A DNA stretch of 9,347 nt from Legionellaceae bacterium (GCA_947504795.1 CANNJG010000063.1:1-9347), one strand, 5' to 3'. Positions 1 to 6,689 are shown, counted from the stretch's first letter. Notes: generated by a model not told the origin, from the sequence alone. Program-made: numbers and translations.

Positions 1-40
1 CACCGAAAGCTGCCATTTGAAACTCGTAAACATAATTCAT
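1..40 (-). CDS. 5' end of a leftward gene running off the left edge (partial)
   Basis: An ATG at 38-40 on the minus strand opens a frame that stays open to base 1 and reads MNYVYEFQMAAFG. A Shine-Dalgarno-like AGAGG lies 9 nt upstream (complement of about 50-55), within the usable range. Only 13 codons are visible, so no family can be named. The 235 bp up to the next gene hold no other candidate, which makes it plausible that this is the start of the next leftward gene. It could still be a chance frame; the ribosome binding site is the main support. Confidence 0.4.
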   Translation of the reverse strand, partial: MNYVYEFQMAAFG

Positions 41-275
41 ATTGAGTTACCTCTGTACGGTGATCAGAATTAAAAATTGATCTAATTTTCAACCATATGC
101 CCACAAATATCAATAGGACTTACGCAATATTCATATGTCCTCTCTAAACATTGCAAAATTATATCAAGTTTTTAGAGATGACTCAGTTTATTGAACACGA
201 CCCTTCTGAAAAACCGACGACTGTCAGATCAAGTTTGAGCCACTACACATAAAGTTATTAGCTGATCCCACACAA

Positions 276-1112
276 TTAACGACCGGGTCCTTTTGGACTA
301 CCATCTTCATCATTTGACCGGTTTTGTAAATTATTTGGAGCGATACGTATTTTAGACACTGGCGCATTAGGCAAGCTTTTGGCATAAGCTTCTTGCATTC
401 CGGCATCTAGTCGATTAAGAATCTGTAATTGACCATTCAGTTGATTATCTAAACTAGCACTTTTTTTAGTTTCAGATAACTGCGGTCTTATGATGTCTAA
501 ATTGTTTTGAATGCTGGCTTGTATTTTTTTTGCAGACAAAATTTGCGAATAAAGTTCTATTTTTTTCGGCCCATTTTCTGATAGCATCCTTTGGGTTAAG
601 GATGCCAATTGAAACTGTGTTTGAGATAGTTTTTTTTCTACATCAACATATTTATCAAAAAGTAAATTAGTTCGATCAATACCAAGCTTAACAGGCGTTG
701 TTGGGACTGAAGGTAATTCATAACTGTTTTGTGGTTTAGCCACCCGAGGTTTATCTGGGCTTACATGGCGTCGTTGTGCCGCTGCACTTGTTTGCGGGAT
801 TGCGGGGTGTATATTGTTTAACGATTTTTTAATACTCGATACTTCTCCAATAATTGCTGATATCTGCTTTTTTTGTGTCACAGCTACTTGTAATGCCTGA
901 TAGAGATTGGTAGGAGCCTGGCTCAATTGAATTTCTAGATTTTTCAGAGAAGCCAGCTGGTCATTTAATTTTTTTATATCAGCAGCAAATGGTGCTGGAG
1001 ATAATCCAGCACCATTTGCTTTGGTTATTAAATTGTTAATAATCATCTTGAGGCTGCGAACAGCATCGGCATTTTCCTTTTGTAGCTTCTCAGTCTTCGC
1101 AATATTATTCAT
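276..1112 (-). CDS. 278-aa coiled-coil protein of unknown function
   Basis: I do not recognise a family. The protein has no signal peptide and no membrane segment, so it should be soluble. Residues about 1-105 and 145-245 are rich in Lys, Gln, Leu, Asn and Ala with heptad-like spacing, suggesting two coiled-coil or helical-bundle blocks. A Pro/Ser/Arg-rich linker at about 105-142 separates them. The C-terminal tail is hydrophilic and ends in an acidic DED patch followed by SPKGPGR. The start is well supported: AAGGAG lies 6 nt before the ATG and a TATAAT box lies further upstream. The gene stands alone, divergent from the 591-aa gene. A soluble coiled-coil protein with an acidic tail in a Legionella-like genome could be a secreted effector, but nothing here proves that. 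It could equally be a structural or scaffold protein. Confidence 0.75.
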   Translation of the reverse strand: MNNIAKTEKLQKENADAVRSLKMIINNLITKANGAGLSPAPFAADIKKLNDQLASLKNLEIQLSQAPTNLYQALQVAVTQKKQISAIIGEVSSIKKSLNNIHPAIPQTSAAAQRRHVSPDKPRVAKPQNSYELPSVPTTPVKLGIDRTNLLFDKYVDVEKKLSQTQFQLASLTQRMLSENGPKKIELYSQILSAKKIQASIQNNLDIIRPQLSETKKSASLDNQLNGQLQILNRLDAGMQEAYAKSLPNAPVSKIRIAPNNLQNRSNDEDGSPKGPGR

Positions 1113-1118
1113 GCCAAA

Positions 1119-1144
1119 CTCCTTGGTCTAATTATTATATTATA
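1119..1144 (-). promoter_or_regulatory. -10 box and ribosome binding site of the coiled-coil gene
   Basis: On the minus strand a perfect TATAAT (complement of 1139-1144) lies about 26 nt before the ATG at 1112, and AAGGAG (complement of 1119-1124) lies 6 nt before it. No good -35 box is visible 16-18 nt upstream of the TATAAT, so the promoter would be weak or activator-dependent. The 5' leader would be short, about 20 nt. Confidence 0.45.
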
Positions 1145-1367
1145 GACAAAAAAATAGACACAGGGAGTACTAACCAACCAATTAATTCGCGCGTTCCCAG
1201 AATTGCATCAATTTTTCAGAGGAATGTCCTTTCAAATTAAAGAAAACGTGTTCCTACGCTTGCGCTTTAACGGAGTGGATGCATTCGATTGACCACGTCA
1301 CAAATAGATTTTATGATTATAAAATCAGCAATTATTAATTTTACTAAAGTTAGAAAATGTAATATAG

Positions 1368-1396
1368 TTGACCAAAATAAAAAATAACGATAAATA
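1368..1396 (+). promoter_or_regulatory. candidate promoter of the 591-aa gene
   Basis: TTGACC at 1368-1373 matches five of six bases of a -35 box. It is followed after 17 nt by TAAATA at 1391-1396, which is a poor -10 match (three of six). The start codon is about 78 nt further on. AT-rich sequence produces such matches by chance, so this is a weak call. Confidence 0.3.
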
Positions 1397-1473
1397 GCTA
1401 CTGATGACCAATTATTGATCATCTTGATTTTCAAGGATGGAGTAGACTCAAGCAATTCGAAAGAGGTGTTCTA

Positions 1474-3249
1474 ATGCTAAACAAGGCGAATTGTAAAAAA
1501 ATAATACCAGGTATTGAGCTTGTTTCTGATTTAGAGTTAAATGATTTTTTCAAAATAGATGAAAACAAAAAATTAGAAAAGCTATTAACCAATTTTGAGA
1601 GTGTTCTGTCCATAAGGTCTGCAGATACCTTCTTAGCGTCGCGATTACTTCAAACAAATACCAACATACAATCGACTCTAACCGCTGCGGAGAAAGAGCC
1701 AAGTTTAGACAATCTAAAAAAATTAATTTACAAAGCAATGTTGAAAAAACAAATCTCAACTTTTGTTTTTATAGATTCCGCAGCACAAGCTATTCTGACA
1801 AATAAACCTTATACCGTAGCATTATATAATGCTTGTTTTGTAACAAAAAGCCTTGAAATGCAATGTGTTGCTAACTGGGAAAGCGCGTTTAACTCAGATG
1901 CCGAAATCAGTGTAGTCAATATTAGAGAACAAATAGAAGTCAGAAAACTTGAATTTATCAATCATACGAAACACAACATTGGTTTGCTTTTCTATTCGGC
2001 TGACTATACAGATAGGGAACTCAACGCACTATTCTATGATATCGGCGTGCAGCTATATTATTCCGACACGAATCAATCGCCCAAAAAAGAACGCTTAACC
2101 GAAGCGTTTAAAAAATATTTAAAACAGTACGAAAGCCATAAGCAACAAGCCACCTTCGATTTTCCGGATTTAAAGACTGGTTTTTCATATTTTTTTAGTC
2201 GCATCATGCAACAAAAAGATGTCAAGAGAACTCAAGAAACGATAGATCGTATAGCTAATGTTCATCTTTTATTTGGCATACTTGGGTTAAGAGAACCTGC
2301 TGGTTGGATGCTTGAAAATATAGACATTTATAATTATGTCGCTCTGGCAGACGATGTAAGTACTTTGAAAACCGTGTTATTTGCTTTTGCAAAACCGCTA
2401 CGTTCATTTTTTGTGGAATATGTGCAAATTGCAAAATTAGAGAAAAATCCATTGCTTTTTTTATTCCGGGCAACCATTCCCATATTAATCATGACCTGTT
2501 TCGTAGCCTTTGCTTTTTCCCTAATGGTGCCATTTGCGATGCATGCGATCATTGAAATTATTATGCTGATGCCTACTTTATATACCAGCATGTTGCTGGC
2601 AAGTTCTTATGTTGATTTAAAGAATAGGGTATTTGAAACCTTCATTGTTTATTCCCGCGGAAGCAGATATGAACAAGATACTTTTCAAACAAATGACAGA
2701 ATATTAGCAGGATTTGACAATGATCAAATCGTTGCGGAATCCGTTCGCTGTTATTACGTAAAGTGCTTTGAAAATTGTGATGCAAAAGTGAGATCATTAT
2801 CAAAACAATTCGAACGTGGTTTGCTACGCGATGATGAAATTGATGACTACGAAGCAATGCTAAATCGCGAAGCGCTGTTGAAGATGGAATGGTATGATAT
2901 TCATGACAATAATAGTTTAGGGGTTTGTCATCTAAAACCCCTGTTTGCTAAACGCTTGCAGCAGGATGCTGCTGATGCCTATCAAACCCTCCAAACCGTG
3001 GGGACGGTGTATATTGAAAGTTTAATCACAGCGCTCGAGCAGCATTTGAACCGGTGTGAAAACACCGAAAACGCTACTGATCCAGAGACAAGACAGGCTT
3101 TTTGTGCGCATATGCGATGGTCGATGTTTAAACCTACCAAGTCAGTCGCTGATCTCACTAAAAAGTACGTCAGCCAGCAAGAGACTTTAGAATTAATCGA
3201 TAAGATGCCGCCAAGGATAACGTCTAGACCGACTATGTTGCCTGTCTGA
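1474..3249 (+). CDS. 591-aa protein with a central membrane hairpin, unknown function
   Basis: I do not recognise a family. There is no N-terminal signal peptide. Residues 1-325 are mixed, mostly helical and Lys/Glu/Gln-rich. Residues about 335-357 and 359-378 form two strongly hydrophobic segments joined by a very short turn (Pro353 in the first, His357 and Glu361 near the turn), so the protein probably inserts into a membrane as a hairpin with both large flanks on the same side. Residues 380-591 are again hydrophilic and helical, with acidic stretches. The start is supported by AGAGG 7 nt before the ATG. The gene converges on tpm, with only 28 bp between the two stop codons and no clear terminator. 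Large soluble domains around a membrane hairpin are seen in proteins that act on host membranes in intracellular bacteria. That role is a guess here; an ordinary inner-membrane protein is equally possible. Confidence 0.8.
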   Translation: MLNKANCKKIIPGIELVSDLELNDFFKIDENKKLEKLLTNFESVLSIRSADTFLASRLLQTNTNIQSTLTAAEKEPSLDNLKKLIYKAMLKKQISTFVFIDSAAQAILTNKPYTVALYNACFVTKSLEMQCVANWESAFNSDAEISVVNIREQIEVRKLEFINHTKHNIGLLFYSADYTDRELNALFYDIGVQLYYSDTNQSPKKERLTEAFKKYLKQYESHKQQATFDFPDLKTGFSYFFSRIMQQKDVKRTQETIDRIANVHLLFGILGLREPAGWMLENIDIYNYVALADDVSTLKTVLFAFAKPLRSFFVEYVQIAKLEKNPLLFLFRATIPILIMTCFVAFAFSLMVPFAMHAIIEIIMLMPTLYTSMLLASSYVDLKNRVFETFIVYSRGSRYEQDTFQTNDRILAGFDNDQIVAESVRCYYVKCFENCDAKVRSLSKQFERGLLRDDEIDDYEAMLNREALLKMEWYDIHDNNSLGVCHLKPLFAKRLQQDAADAYQTLQTVGTVYIESLITALEQHLNRCENTENATDPETRQAFCAHMRWSMFKPTKSVADLTKKYVSQQETLELIDKMPPRITSRPTMLPV

Positions 3250-3277
3250 GCGGTACCTAGGCTAATCCTTATCCATC

Positions 3278-3937
3278 TTAACTTTTAGGGCGTAGACAGT
3301 AGACTTGCTCGGAAGCTGCGCTTAATCCTTTTACTTGAAGATGCGGGCTAATCTGCTGAATGGGCTTATCATGCAACAACTGAATATTAAAGTCAGCGCT
3401 GTAAAGTGCGTTAACTTGGCTTTGATCAACTGAAAAAGGTGGTCCCTGCATTGCCGATTGATCATAGCTAAATGAAATCAAAAATATAGAGGTTTTTGAT
3501 TGGCATAATTGTGTTAACAATTTAACATAACGCTGACGCAACGGCGGCGGCAATGCAACAAGCGCCGCCCGATCAAAAACCGCATCAATCTCACCCACTA
3601 TGGTTGGGGTTAAATTAAAATAATCACCTGCTATCAATGTGATTTGATCACTTTGATAGGATGTAAAATATTCGGATTGGGTAACCGTAGCAGGCAACCG
3701 GTGCTCTTCAAAAAAAGCCGTGCATGCTATCGTTGATAACTCCACCCCAATAACCAAGTAACCCTGCTCGGCAAGCCAGAGCATATCAACGCTCTTCCCG
3801 CATAATGGCACAAAAACCAGACTACCTTGTTTTAAATGTAATGACCCAAAATAGCGTGTCATCAACGCATTAGGTTTGGATTGATTAAAACCGATATCAT
3901 TGGTTTGCCATTTTTTCTGCCAGTCATTATCATTCAT
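3278..3937 (-). CDS. tpm: thiopurine S-methyltransferase (TPMT family)
   Basis: This is a cytoplasmic SAM-dependent methyltransferase. Bacterial members of the family methylate thiopurines and also tellurite or selenium oxyanions, giving volatile, less toxic products. The 219 residues show the whole family pattern. The start has W6 and W10 with IGF at 15-17. The SAM-binding glycine-rich loop is VFVPLCGKSVDM at 41-52, followed by WLAEQG and GVELS at 64-68. Then come GDYF at 104-107, FDRAALVALPP at 121-131 with R134 and RY at 136-137, and GPPFSV at 165-170. I chose the ATG at 3935-3937 because the protein then begins only five residues before the first conserved Trp and has the usual length of about 218. 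A TTG at 3947-3949 and a GTG at 3941-3943 would add only two to four residues. The ribosome binding site is weak for all three. The gene is monocistronic. Family assignment is firm; the physiological substrate is not known from sequence. Confidence 0.95.
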   Translation of the reverse strand: MNDNDWQKKWQTNDIGFNQSKPNALMTRYFGSLHLKQGSLVFVPLCGKSVDMLWLAEQGYLVIGVELSTIACTAFFEEHRLPATVTQSEYFTSYQSDQITLIAGDYFNLTPTIVGEIDAVFDRAALVALPPPLRQRYVKLLTQLCQSKTSIFLISFSYDQSAMQGPPFSVDQSQVNALYSADFNIQLLHDKPIQQISPHLQVKGLSAASEQVYCLRPKS

Positions 3938-4137
3938 TGTCACGCTCAATAAGTTAGACCTACACTATCCCAACCCTGTCATTGCACGCTGAATAAAGCG
4001 GAGTAATTGTTTTCCGACGACAACACCCATACTATTATGTCATTAACCTTTTGGTTTGACAAAAAGCCTTACGTAGGGAGAACAACACGTTATAACCTGG
4101 GGTACAAAACTAAAAAACAACATCACACAATGCAAAA

Positions 4138-4195
4138 AGCGCCTTCTTTACAACCATTACATACCCAGGTGTGTAATGGTTGTAAGGAAGGCGCT
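4138..4195 (-). terminator. strong leftward rho-independent terminator with a very long stem
   Basis: The arms 4138-4161 and 4172-4195 pair over 24 bp with a single G-U wobble (4147/4186). Inside this, two or three further pairs leave a loop of about four bases. On the minus strand the stem ends in GGCGCT and runs directly into TTTTT (complement of 4134-4138), the classic terminator layout. It sits about 77 nt past the stop codon of the membrane-protein gene at 4272 and shields tpm from readthrough. The stem is two to three times longer than most terminators, so it may also be a dispersed palindromic repeat that was recruited as one. No T-run follows on the plus strand. Confidence 0.8.
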
Positions 4196-4209
4196 ACCTT
4201 TAAACGTTA

Positions 4210-4260
4210 ATGCCGCTTACCCCTGAGTTCTCCATCAACTCAGTAACAAATAAGCAGCAT
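4210..4260 (-). repeat. second imperfect hairpin downstream of the membrane-protein gene
   Basis: Outer arms ATGCCGCTTA (4210-4219) and TAAGCAGCAT (4251-4260) pair with one mismatch. Inner arms CTGAGTT (4223-4229) and AACTCAG (4237-4243) pair perfectly around a 7-nt loop. There is no T-run on either side, so it is not a terminator by itself. It lies only 11 nt after the stop codon of the 308-aa gene and just ahead of the long terminator stem, so it may protect the 3' end of the messenger. Confidence 0.45.
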
Positions 4261-4271
4261 TAAAAGAGCAA

Positions 4272-5198
4272 TTACCGAACGCGGATGGTTCCGTCTTTGC
4301 ATTCATTCGGCCCGTTTTCTTCTTGCTCACCAGATTCTCCACCACCCATGCAACTATTAAAAAACCCTTGGATATGGTTAAGAGGAGAGTTTTCACCACC
4401 AGAGGTCAATTTAGCAGCAGCCCAGCCTATTAATACCGCAAAAATTGCAATTTTATCTAATTGTAATAACGTAGCAGTCGCAAATAAACCCAAGCCCACT
4501 AACATATGCATGACCGTTGAAACCCCAAGTTTTGCTCGATGAAAGCCTGCTCGTTGTGGGTTGCTGAGATCGGATGACATTGCATTAATTCCTCTTTGCC
4601 TTACAATGAAAGGCGTAAAAAACAATAGAGCGGCCGCAGTTTTCGTGAGTTCTCCAATAAAAGGCAAAGGAAACTGAGTGGCTATAGAGACAACACCACA
4701 TTGGATATCAATAATCGTATCGCTGAAATTAGTGTTGAGTGAACTCACTAGGCCTTGTCTATTTTTTGGGTATCTTGCTTCTTTACTAGACCAATAATTA
4801 TCCATATGCTCAATAGGAGAAGTATTTCCAGAATTTAAAAATTTAGAGGCGCAAAAAGAAACCAAAAACAGAAAACAAGCAGTTGGCCCAAATGACATTC
4901 CAATTGAATACGTGGCGCCCATAATAGCGAGGTTTACGATGGCTTTGATGACAGCACTAGCAACATAACTCGACCCTTTAAGGAGCTTCTCTCCCTTATA
5001 CTCTTCTATAATTTTCGTGGTTTGTTTACATTCAAAATACAACGGTGCAGCAGCCAATACAATGGCTAATGCTGGATTTATTGTACCGATAATCGGCGCG
5101 CCAACCGATACAGATGCACCAATTAGTCCATACCCAGCGTTTGTTGCTGTCTCATGAAAGTTTGTATTGATTGCACCGAAAAAAGTTTCTCTGCTCAT
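4272..5198 (-). CDS. 308-aa polytopic membrane protein with internal duplication, unknown function
   Basis: I do not recognise a family. The protein is two copies of one domain of about 127 residues. Residues 10-135 and 154-279 align without gaps at a constant offset of 144: NTNF at 11-14 and 155-158, T17/T161, P35/P179, G38/G182, P52/P196, A117/A261, K119/K263, SP at 127-128 and 271-272, and H131/H275. Each copy has hydrophobic stretches, at about 24-55, 78-118, 165-199 and 225-262, giving probably four or more membrane segments. A glycine-rich linker (GGG at 285-287) leads to a glutamate-rich tail (E at 10, 15, 16, 18 and 21 residues from the end). The start is firm: GGAG lies 6 nt upstream and a good promoter precedes it. 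The glutamate-rich end resembles the E-block of Dot/Icm type IV effectors, so a translocated membrane protein is conceivable but unproven. No transporter signature is visible. Confidence 0.82.
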   Translation of the reverse strand: MSRETFFGAINTNFHETATNAGYGLIGASVSVGAPIIGTINPALAIVLAAAPLYFECKQTTKIIEEYKGEKLLKGSSYVASAVIKAIVNLAIMGATYSIGMSFGPTACFLFLVSFCASKFLNSGNTSPIEHMDNYWSSKEARYPKNRQGLVSSLNTNFSDTIIDIQCGVVSIATQFPLPFIGELTKTAAALLFFTPFIVRQRGINAMSSDLSNPQRAGFHRAKLGVSTVMHMLVGLGLFATATLLQLDKIAIFAVLIGWAAAKLTSGGENSPLNHIQGFFNSCMGGGESGEQEENGPNECKDGTIRVR

Positions 5199-5204
5199 TT
5201 TTAT

Positions 5205-5255
5205 CTCCGATAGATGTTAGGATGCATATTATAATTTCATCCTGATATAAATCAA
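5205..5255 (-). promoter_or_regulatory. promoter and ribosome binding site of the 308-aa membrane-protein gene
   Basis: On the minus strand TTGATT (complement of 5250-5255) and a perfect TATAAT (complement of 5228-5233) are 16 nt apart, a good sigma-70 type promoter. GGAG (complement of 5205-5208) lies 6 nt before the ATG at 5198. The 5' leader would be about 20-25 nt. This is the clearest promoter in the window. Confidence 0.65.
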
Positions 5256-5334
5256 GCTATTCTAATGCGATAGCTATTTTTAGACGCACTCTTCACACCC
5301 ACGGCATGGAAGGCACAGAGAATTCCTAAGGCCA

Positions 5335-5377
5335 TTGATAATAGCCGGGATCGTGATACTATTTTCACCTCGGCTAT
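5335..5377 (+). promoter_or_regulatory. candidate ribE promoter with an overlapping palindrome
   Basis: TTGATA at 5335-5340 (five of six) and TACTAT at 5357-5362 (four of six) are spaced by 16 nt, putting transcription start near 5369, about 43 nt before the chosen start codon. A 7-bp inverted repeat, ATAGCCG at 5341-5347 and CGGCTAT at 5371-5377, brackets the -10 box. An inner GTGA/TCAC pair lies at 5353-5356 and 5365-5368. The placement would suit an operator, but it may be chance. No FMN riboswitch is present. Confidence 0.4.
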
Positions 5378-5411
5378 AACGCTGAGATCGATAACCATGG
5401 AGACCTATGCT

Positions 5412-6044
5412 ATGTATTCCGGAATCACCTCTGGTTTGTTTGAAGTTGTCCATGTAGACAAAAAGCCCGGATTAATGACCTATACGGTCCAATTAAATCC
5501 TCCGTTACTGAAGAACTTAACAATTGGTGCCAGTGTTTCGATCGATGGTGTCTGCCAAACGGTTGTTTCAATTAAAGACTATGATATTACGTTCAATGCC
5601 ATCCAAGATACATTAGACAGAACCACCCTAGGTCAACTGCATCCAGGCGCCAAGGTCAATGTAGAAAGAAGTTTATGTTACGGCGACGAAGTCGGTGGAC
5701 ATGAAGTGGCGGGTCACGTGATGGGTACGGCTAAAATAATTGAAGCGATACTGACCGACAATACGCTTAGTCTCACCCTGCAATGTCCTCCCGAATGGAT
5801 TAAATTCATTTTTACAAAAGGCTTTATAGCCGCAGATGGTTCAAGCCTCACCGTTGGACATGTTGATCCTCAAGGAAGTTTTACGCTGCATCTGATACCC
5901 GAAACATTACGCGTGACTAACTTTCGCAATAAACGTGTAGGCGATCTGGTCAATATTGAGTTAGATCAAAAGACTCAAGCAATTGTTGCGACGGTAGAAC
6001 GCGTGCTATCGAATATCAATACTGATAAACAAGCGGATAACTGA
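5412..6044 (+). CDS. ribE: riboflavin synthase (alpha subunit type)
   Basis: This cytoplasmic, usually trimeric enzyme dismutates two 6,7-dimethyl-8-ribityllumazine molecules to riboflavin and a pyrimidinedione, the last step of riboflavin synthesis. The 210-residue protein has the two lumazine-binding barrels: the N-terminal one with GASVSIDGVCQTV at 39-51 and GGHEVAGHV at 95-103, the C-terminal one with DGSSLTV and HLIPETLRVTNF. Ser41, Cys48 and His102 fall at the same numbers as the active-site residues of the E. coli enzyme (213 aa) if translation starts at the ATG at 5412. The protein then begins MYSGI, matching the family's usual MFTGI. GGAG at 5399-5402 lies 9 nt before that ATG. An upstream in-frame ATG at 5397 would add METYA and has a poorer site. 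The gene is not next to other rib genes, so it is either a dispersed pathway gene or a second copy. Gln49 replaces the common Leu. Confidence 0.95.
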   Translation: MYSGITSGLFEVVHVDKKPGLMTYTVQLNPPLLKNLTIGASVSIDGVCQTVVSIKDYDITFNAIQDTLDRTTLGQLHPGAKVNVERSLCYGDEVGGHEVAGHVMGTAKIIEAILTDNTLSLTLQCPPEWIKFIFTKGFIAADGSSLTVGHVDPQGSFTLHLIPETLRVTNFRNKRVGDLVNIELDQKTQAIVATVERVLSNINTDKQADN

Positions 6045-6134
6045 GCGCCTCATCTGCGCGTTTAGCGGCGGAACATGGATTATATATCCTAAACGAATCA
6101 ATTTTAGGAACTATCTAGCGACCCACGCCACTGC

Positions 6135-6165
6135 CTACGTCCCGCGCTTTATGCGCGGGATCCAG
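6135..6165 (+). repeat. REP-like palindrome, copy 1
   Basis: This is a 31-bp unit: CTACG, arm TCCCGCGC, loop TTTAT, arm GCGCGGGA, TCCAG. The 8-bp stem is perfect. It shares its flanks and layout with three other copies in the window but has different stem bases, all still paired. It forms an inverted pair with copy 2, 16 bp away. Confidence 0.75.
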
Positions 6166-6181
6166 CGATGCTGATAAAAAA

Positions 6182-6212
6182 CCAGATCCCACTGACAAGC
6201 AGCGGGACGTAG
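6182..6212 (-). repeat. REP-like palindrome, copy 2 (inverted)
   Basis: Read on the minus strand this is CTACG, arm TCCCGCTG, loop CTTGT, arm CAGTGGGA, then TCTGG. The stem is 8 bp with one G-T wobble. It faces copy 1 across 16 bp, an arrangement like the paired REP units (BIMEs) of enterobacteria. The loop matches copies 3 and 4 rather than copy 1. Confidence 0.7.
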
Positions 6213-6328
6213 CGTAGTAGAAAAAGGCAGTCCGTCAGTTATTTATCAGCATTTAAAAGCCAGAAATTACTTGTCAGTAAAGAGTCTAATTCTGCTTTAT
6301 ATTGTTGAAGAGTTTCAAAATATTTGTT

Positions 6329-6332
6329 CTAG
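6329..6332. repeat. left target-site duplication CTAG
   Basis: CTAG directly abuts the left terminal inverted repeat, and an identical CTAG abuts the right one at 7644-7647. A 4-bp CTAG or YTAR duplication is known for part of the IS5 family (IS5 and IS427 groups). Since CTAG is its own complement, it could also be read as four more bases of inverted repeat. Confidence 0.7.
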
Positions 6333-6388
6333 GGTCTGTTGACATGTCACCAGCCGCCTACGTGCCGCGGCTTGTCCGCGGCATCCAG
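6333..6388 (+). repeat. left terminal inverted repeat of the IS element
   Basis: This begins GGTCTGTTGACAT and continues through CACCAGCCGC into a complete copy of the 31-bp palindrome at its inner end. Compared with the reverse complement of 7588-7643 it differs only at 6346 (G for T) and 6386 (C for T). The GIY-YIG gene ends 11 bp inside it. Confidence 0.85.
6358..6388 (+). repeat. REP-like palindrome, copy 3 (inside the left IS end)
   Basis: The unit is CTACG, arm TGCCGCGG, loop CTTGT, arm CCGCGGCA, TCCAG. The 8-bp GC-only-core stem is perfect. It sits 10 bp past the natural stop of the GIY-YIG gene and could act as a transcription or translation barrier at the element's edge. Confidence 0.8.
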
Positions 6389-6398
6389 TAGATCTAAA

Positions 6399-6689
6399 TC
6401 ATTGGCAAATTTCTTCATAGAGATCACGCCACTCAGGGTTGAGTTTCTCGATTAAATTTATTTTTCATTGTCTTGGCCAATTTTTGAAACGTTTTTCACG
6501 CCGAGCTGCTTCAATATATAATTCATGCATTTCGTAATAGACAAGCATATGCACGTTATACTTGGCAGTGAAGCCAGGAATGACTTTATTTTTGTGCGCC
6601 CAAGTTCGTTTAATGATGTCTGGCGTAGAACCCACATAAAGAGTGCCATTACGCTGACTCGCAAGAATATAAACATAAGATGGATGCAT
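6399..6689 (-). pseudogene. GIY-YIG nuclease-like gene with one in-frame stop
   Basis: This is a single-domain protein of the small GIY-YIG (UPF0213/YhbQ-like) group, metal-dependent DNA endonucleases whose cellular role is mostly unknown. Reading through one TGA at 6465-6467 gives 96 codons, the usual length. The signatures are YVYIL and TLYVGST near the N-terminus (the GIY and YIG elements), the arginine in IKRTWAHK, TAKYNVHMLVYYE, and the EAARREKRFKNW helix with the metal-binding Glu. The text after the TGA (KINLIEKLNPEWRDLYEEI) is the family's normal C-terminus, and the TGA stands where these proteins often have Trp, so a TGG to TGA change is likely. The start at 6687-6689 has AGGGA 6 nt upstream; a longer frame starting at 6767 overlaps the transposase and adds no family sequence. 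The gene begins 50 bp after the transposase stop and is probably co-transcribed with it. The truncated 74-residue product keeps the core motifs. Confidence 0.85.

Larger units (their letters stand above)
1113..1473. other. 361-bp divergent intergenic region
   Basis: This region carries the control signals for two divergent genes. The leftward -10 box and ribosome binding site lie at 1119-1144. A rightward promoter candidate (TTGACC, 17 nt, TAAATA) lies at 1368-1396, and the rightward ribosome binding site AGAGG at 1462-1466. The middle is very AT-rich from about 1300 to 1430. I see no RNA gene, repeat or open frame of coding character here. Confidence 0.6.
3938..4271. other. 334-bp intergenic region with two stacked hairpins
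   Basis: This lies between two leftward genes. It holds a long hairpin at 4138-4195 and a second, imperfect one at 4210-4260, both described separately, plus the upstream region of tpm (3938 to about 4130), where I see no convincing promoter. An open frame at 4007-4210 on the plus strand runs through the hairpin and has no coding character. Confidence 0.6.
6045..6332. other. intergenic region with palindromic repeats, no gene
   Basis: This region follows ribE and precedes the insertion sequence. It contains the head-to-head palindrome pair at 6135-6212. It also has an 11-bp inverted repeat, ATGCTGATAAA at 6168-6178 and TTTATCAGCAT at 6242-6252, which encloses the second palindrome. A weak GCGC/GCGC stem right after ribE is not followed by a convincing T-run. 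No open frame with coding character is visible. Confidence 0.6.

Noticed and set aside
113..142. GGAC...GTCC inverted repeat near a TAGGACTTACGCA-like sequence, as a possible IS end
   Set aside because: The arms are five bases at most and no transposase or partner end is in view.
4007..4210. 67-codon open frame on the plus strand between tpm and the membrane-protein gene
   Set aside because: It runs straight through both arms of the long terminator hairpin, has no ribosome binding site, and its translation has no protein-like pattern.
5199..5411. FMN riboswitch upstream of ribE
   Set aside because: None of the conserved RFN-element segments is visible; only a short hairpin of a different layout is present.
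6045..6070. Terminator directly after ribE
   Set aside because: The GCGC/GCGC stem is four pairs with a 7-nt loop and only three T residues follow.
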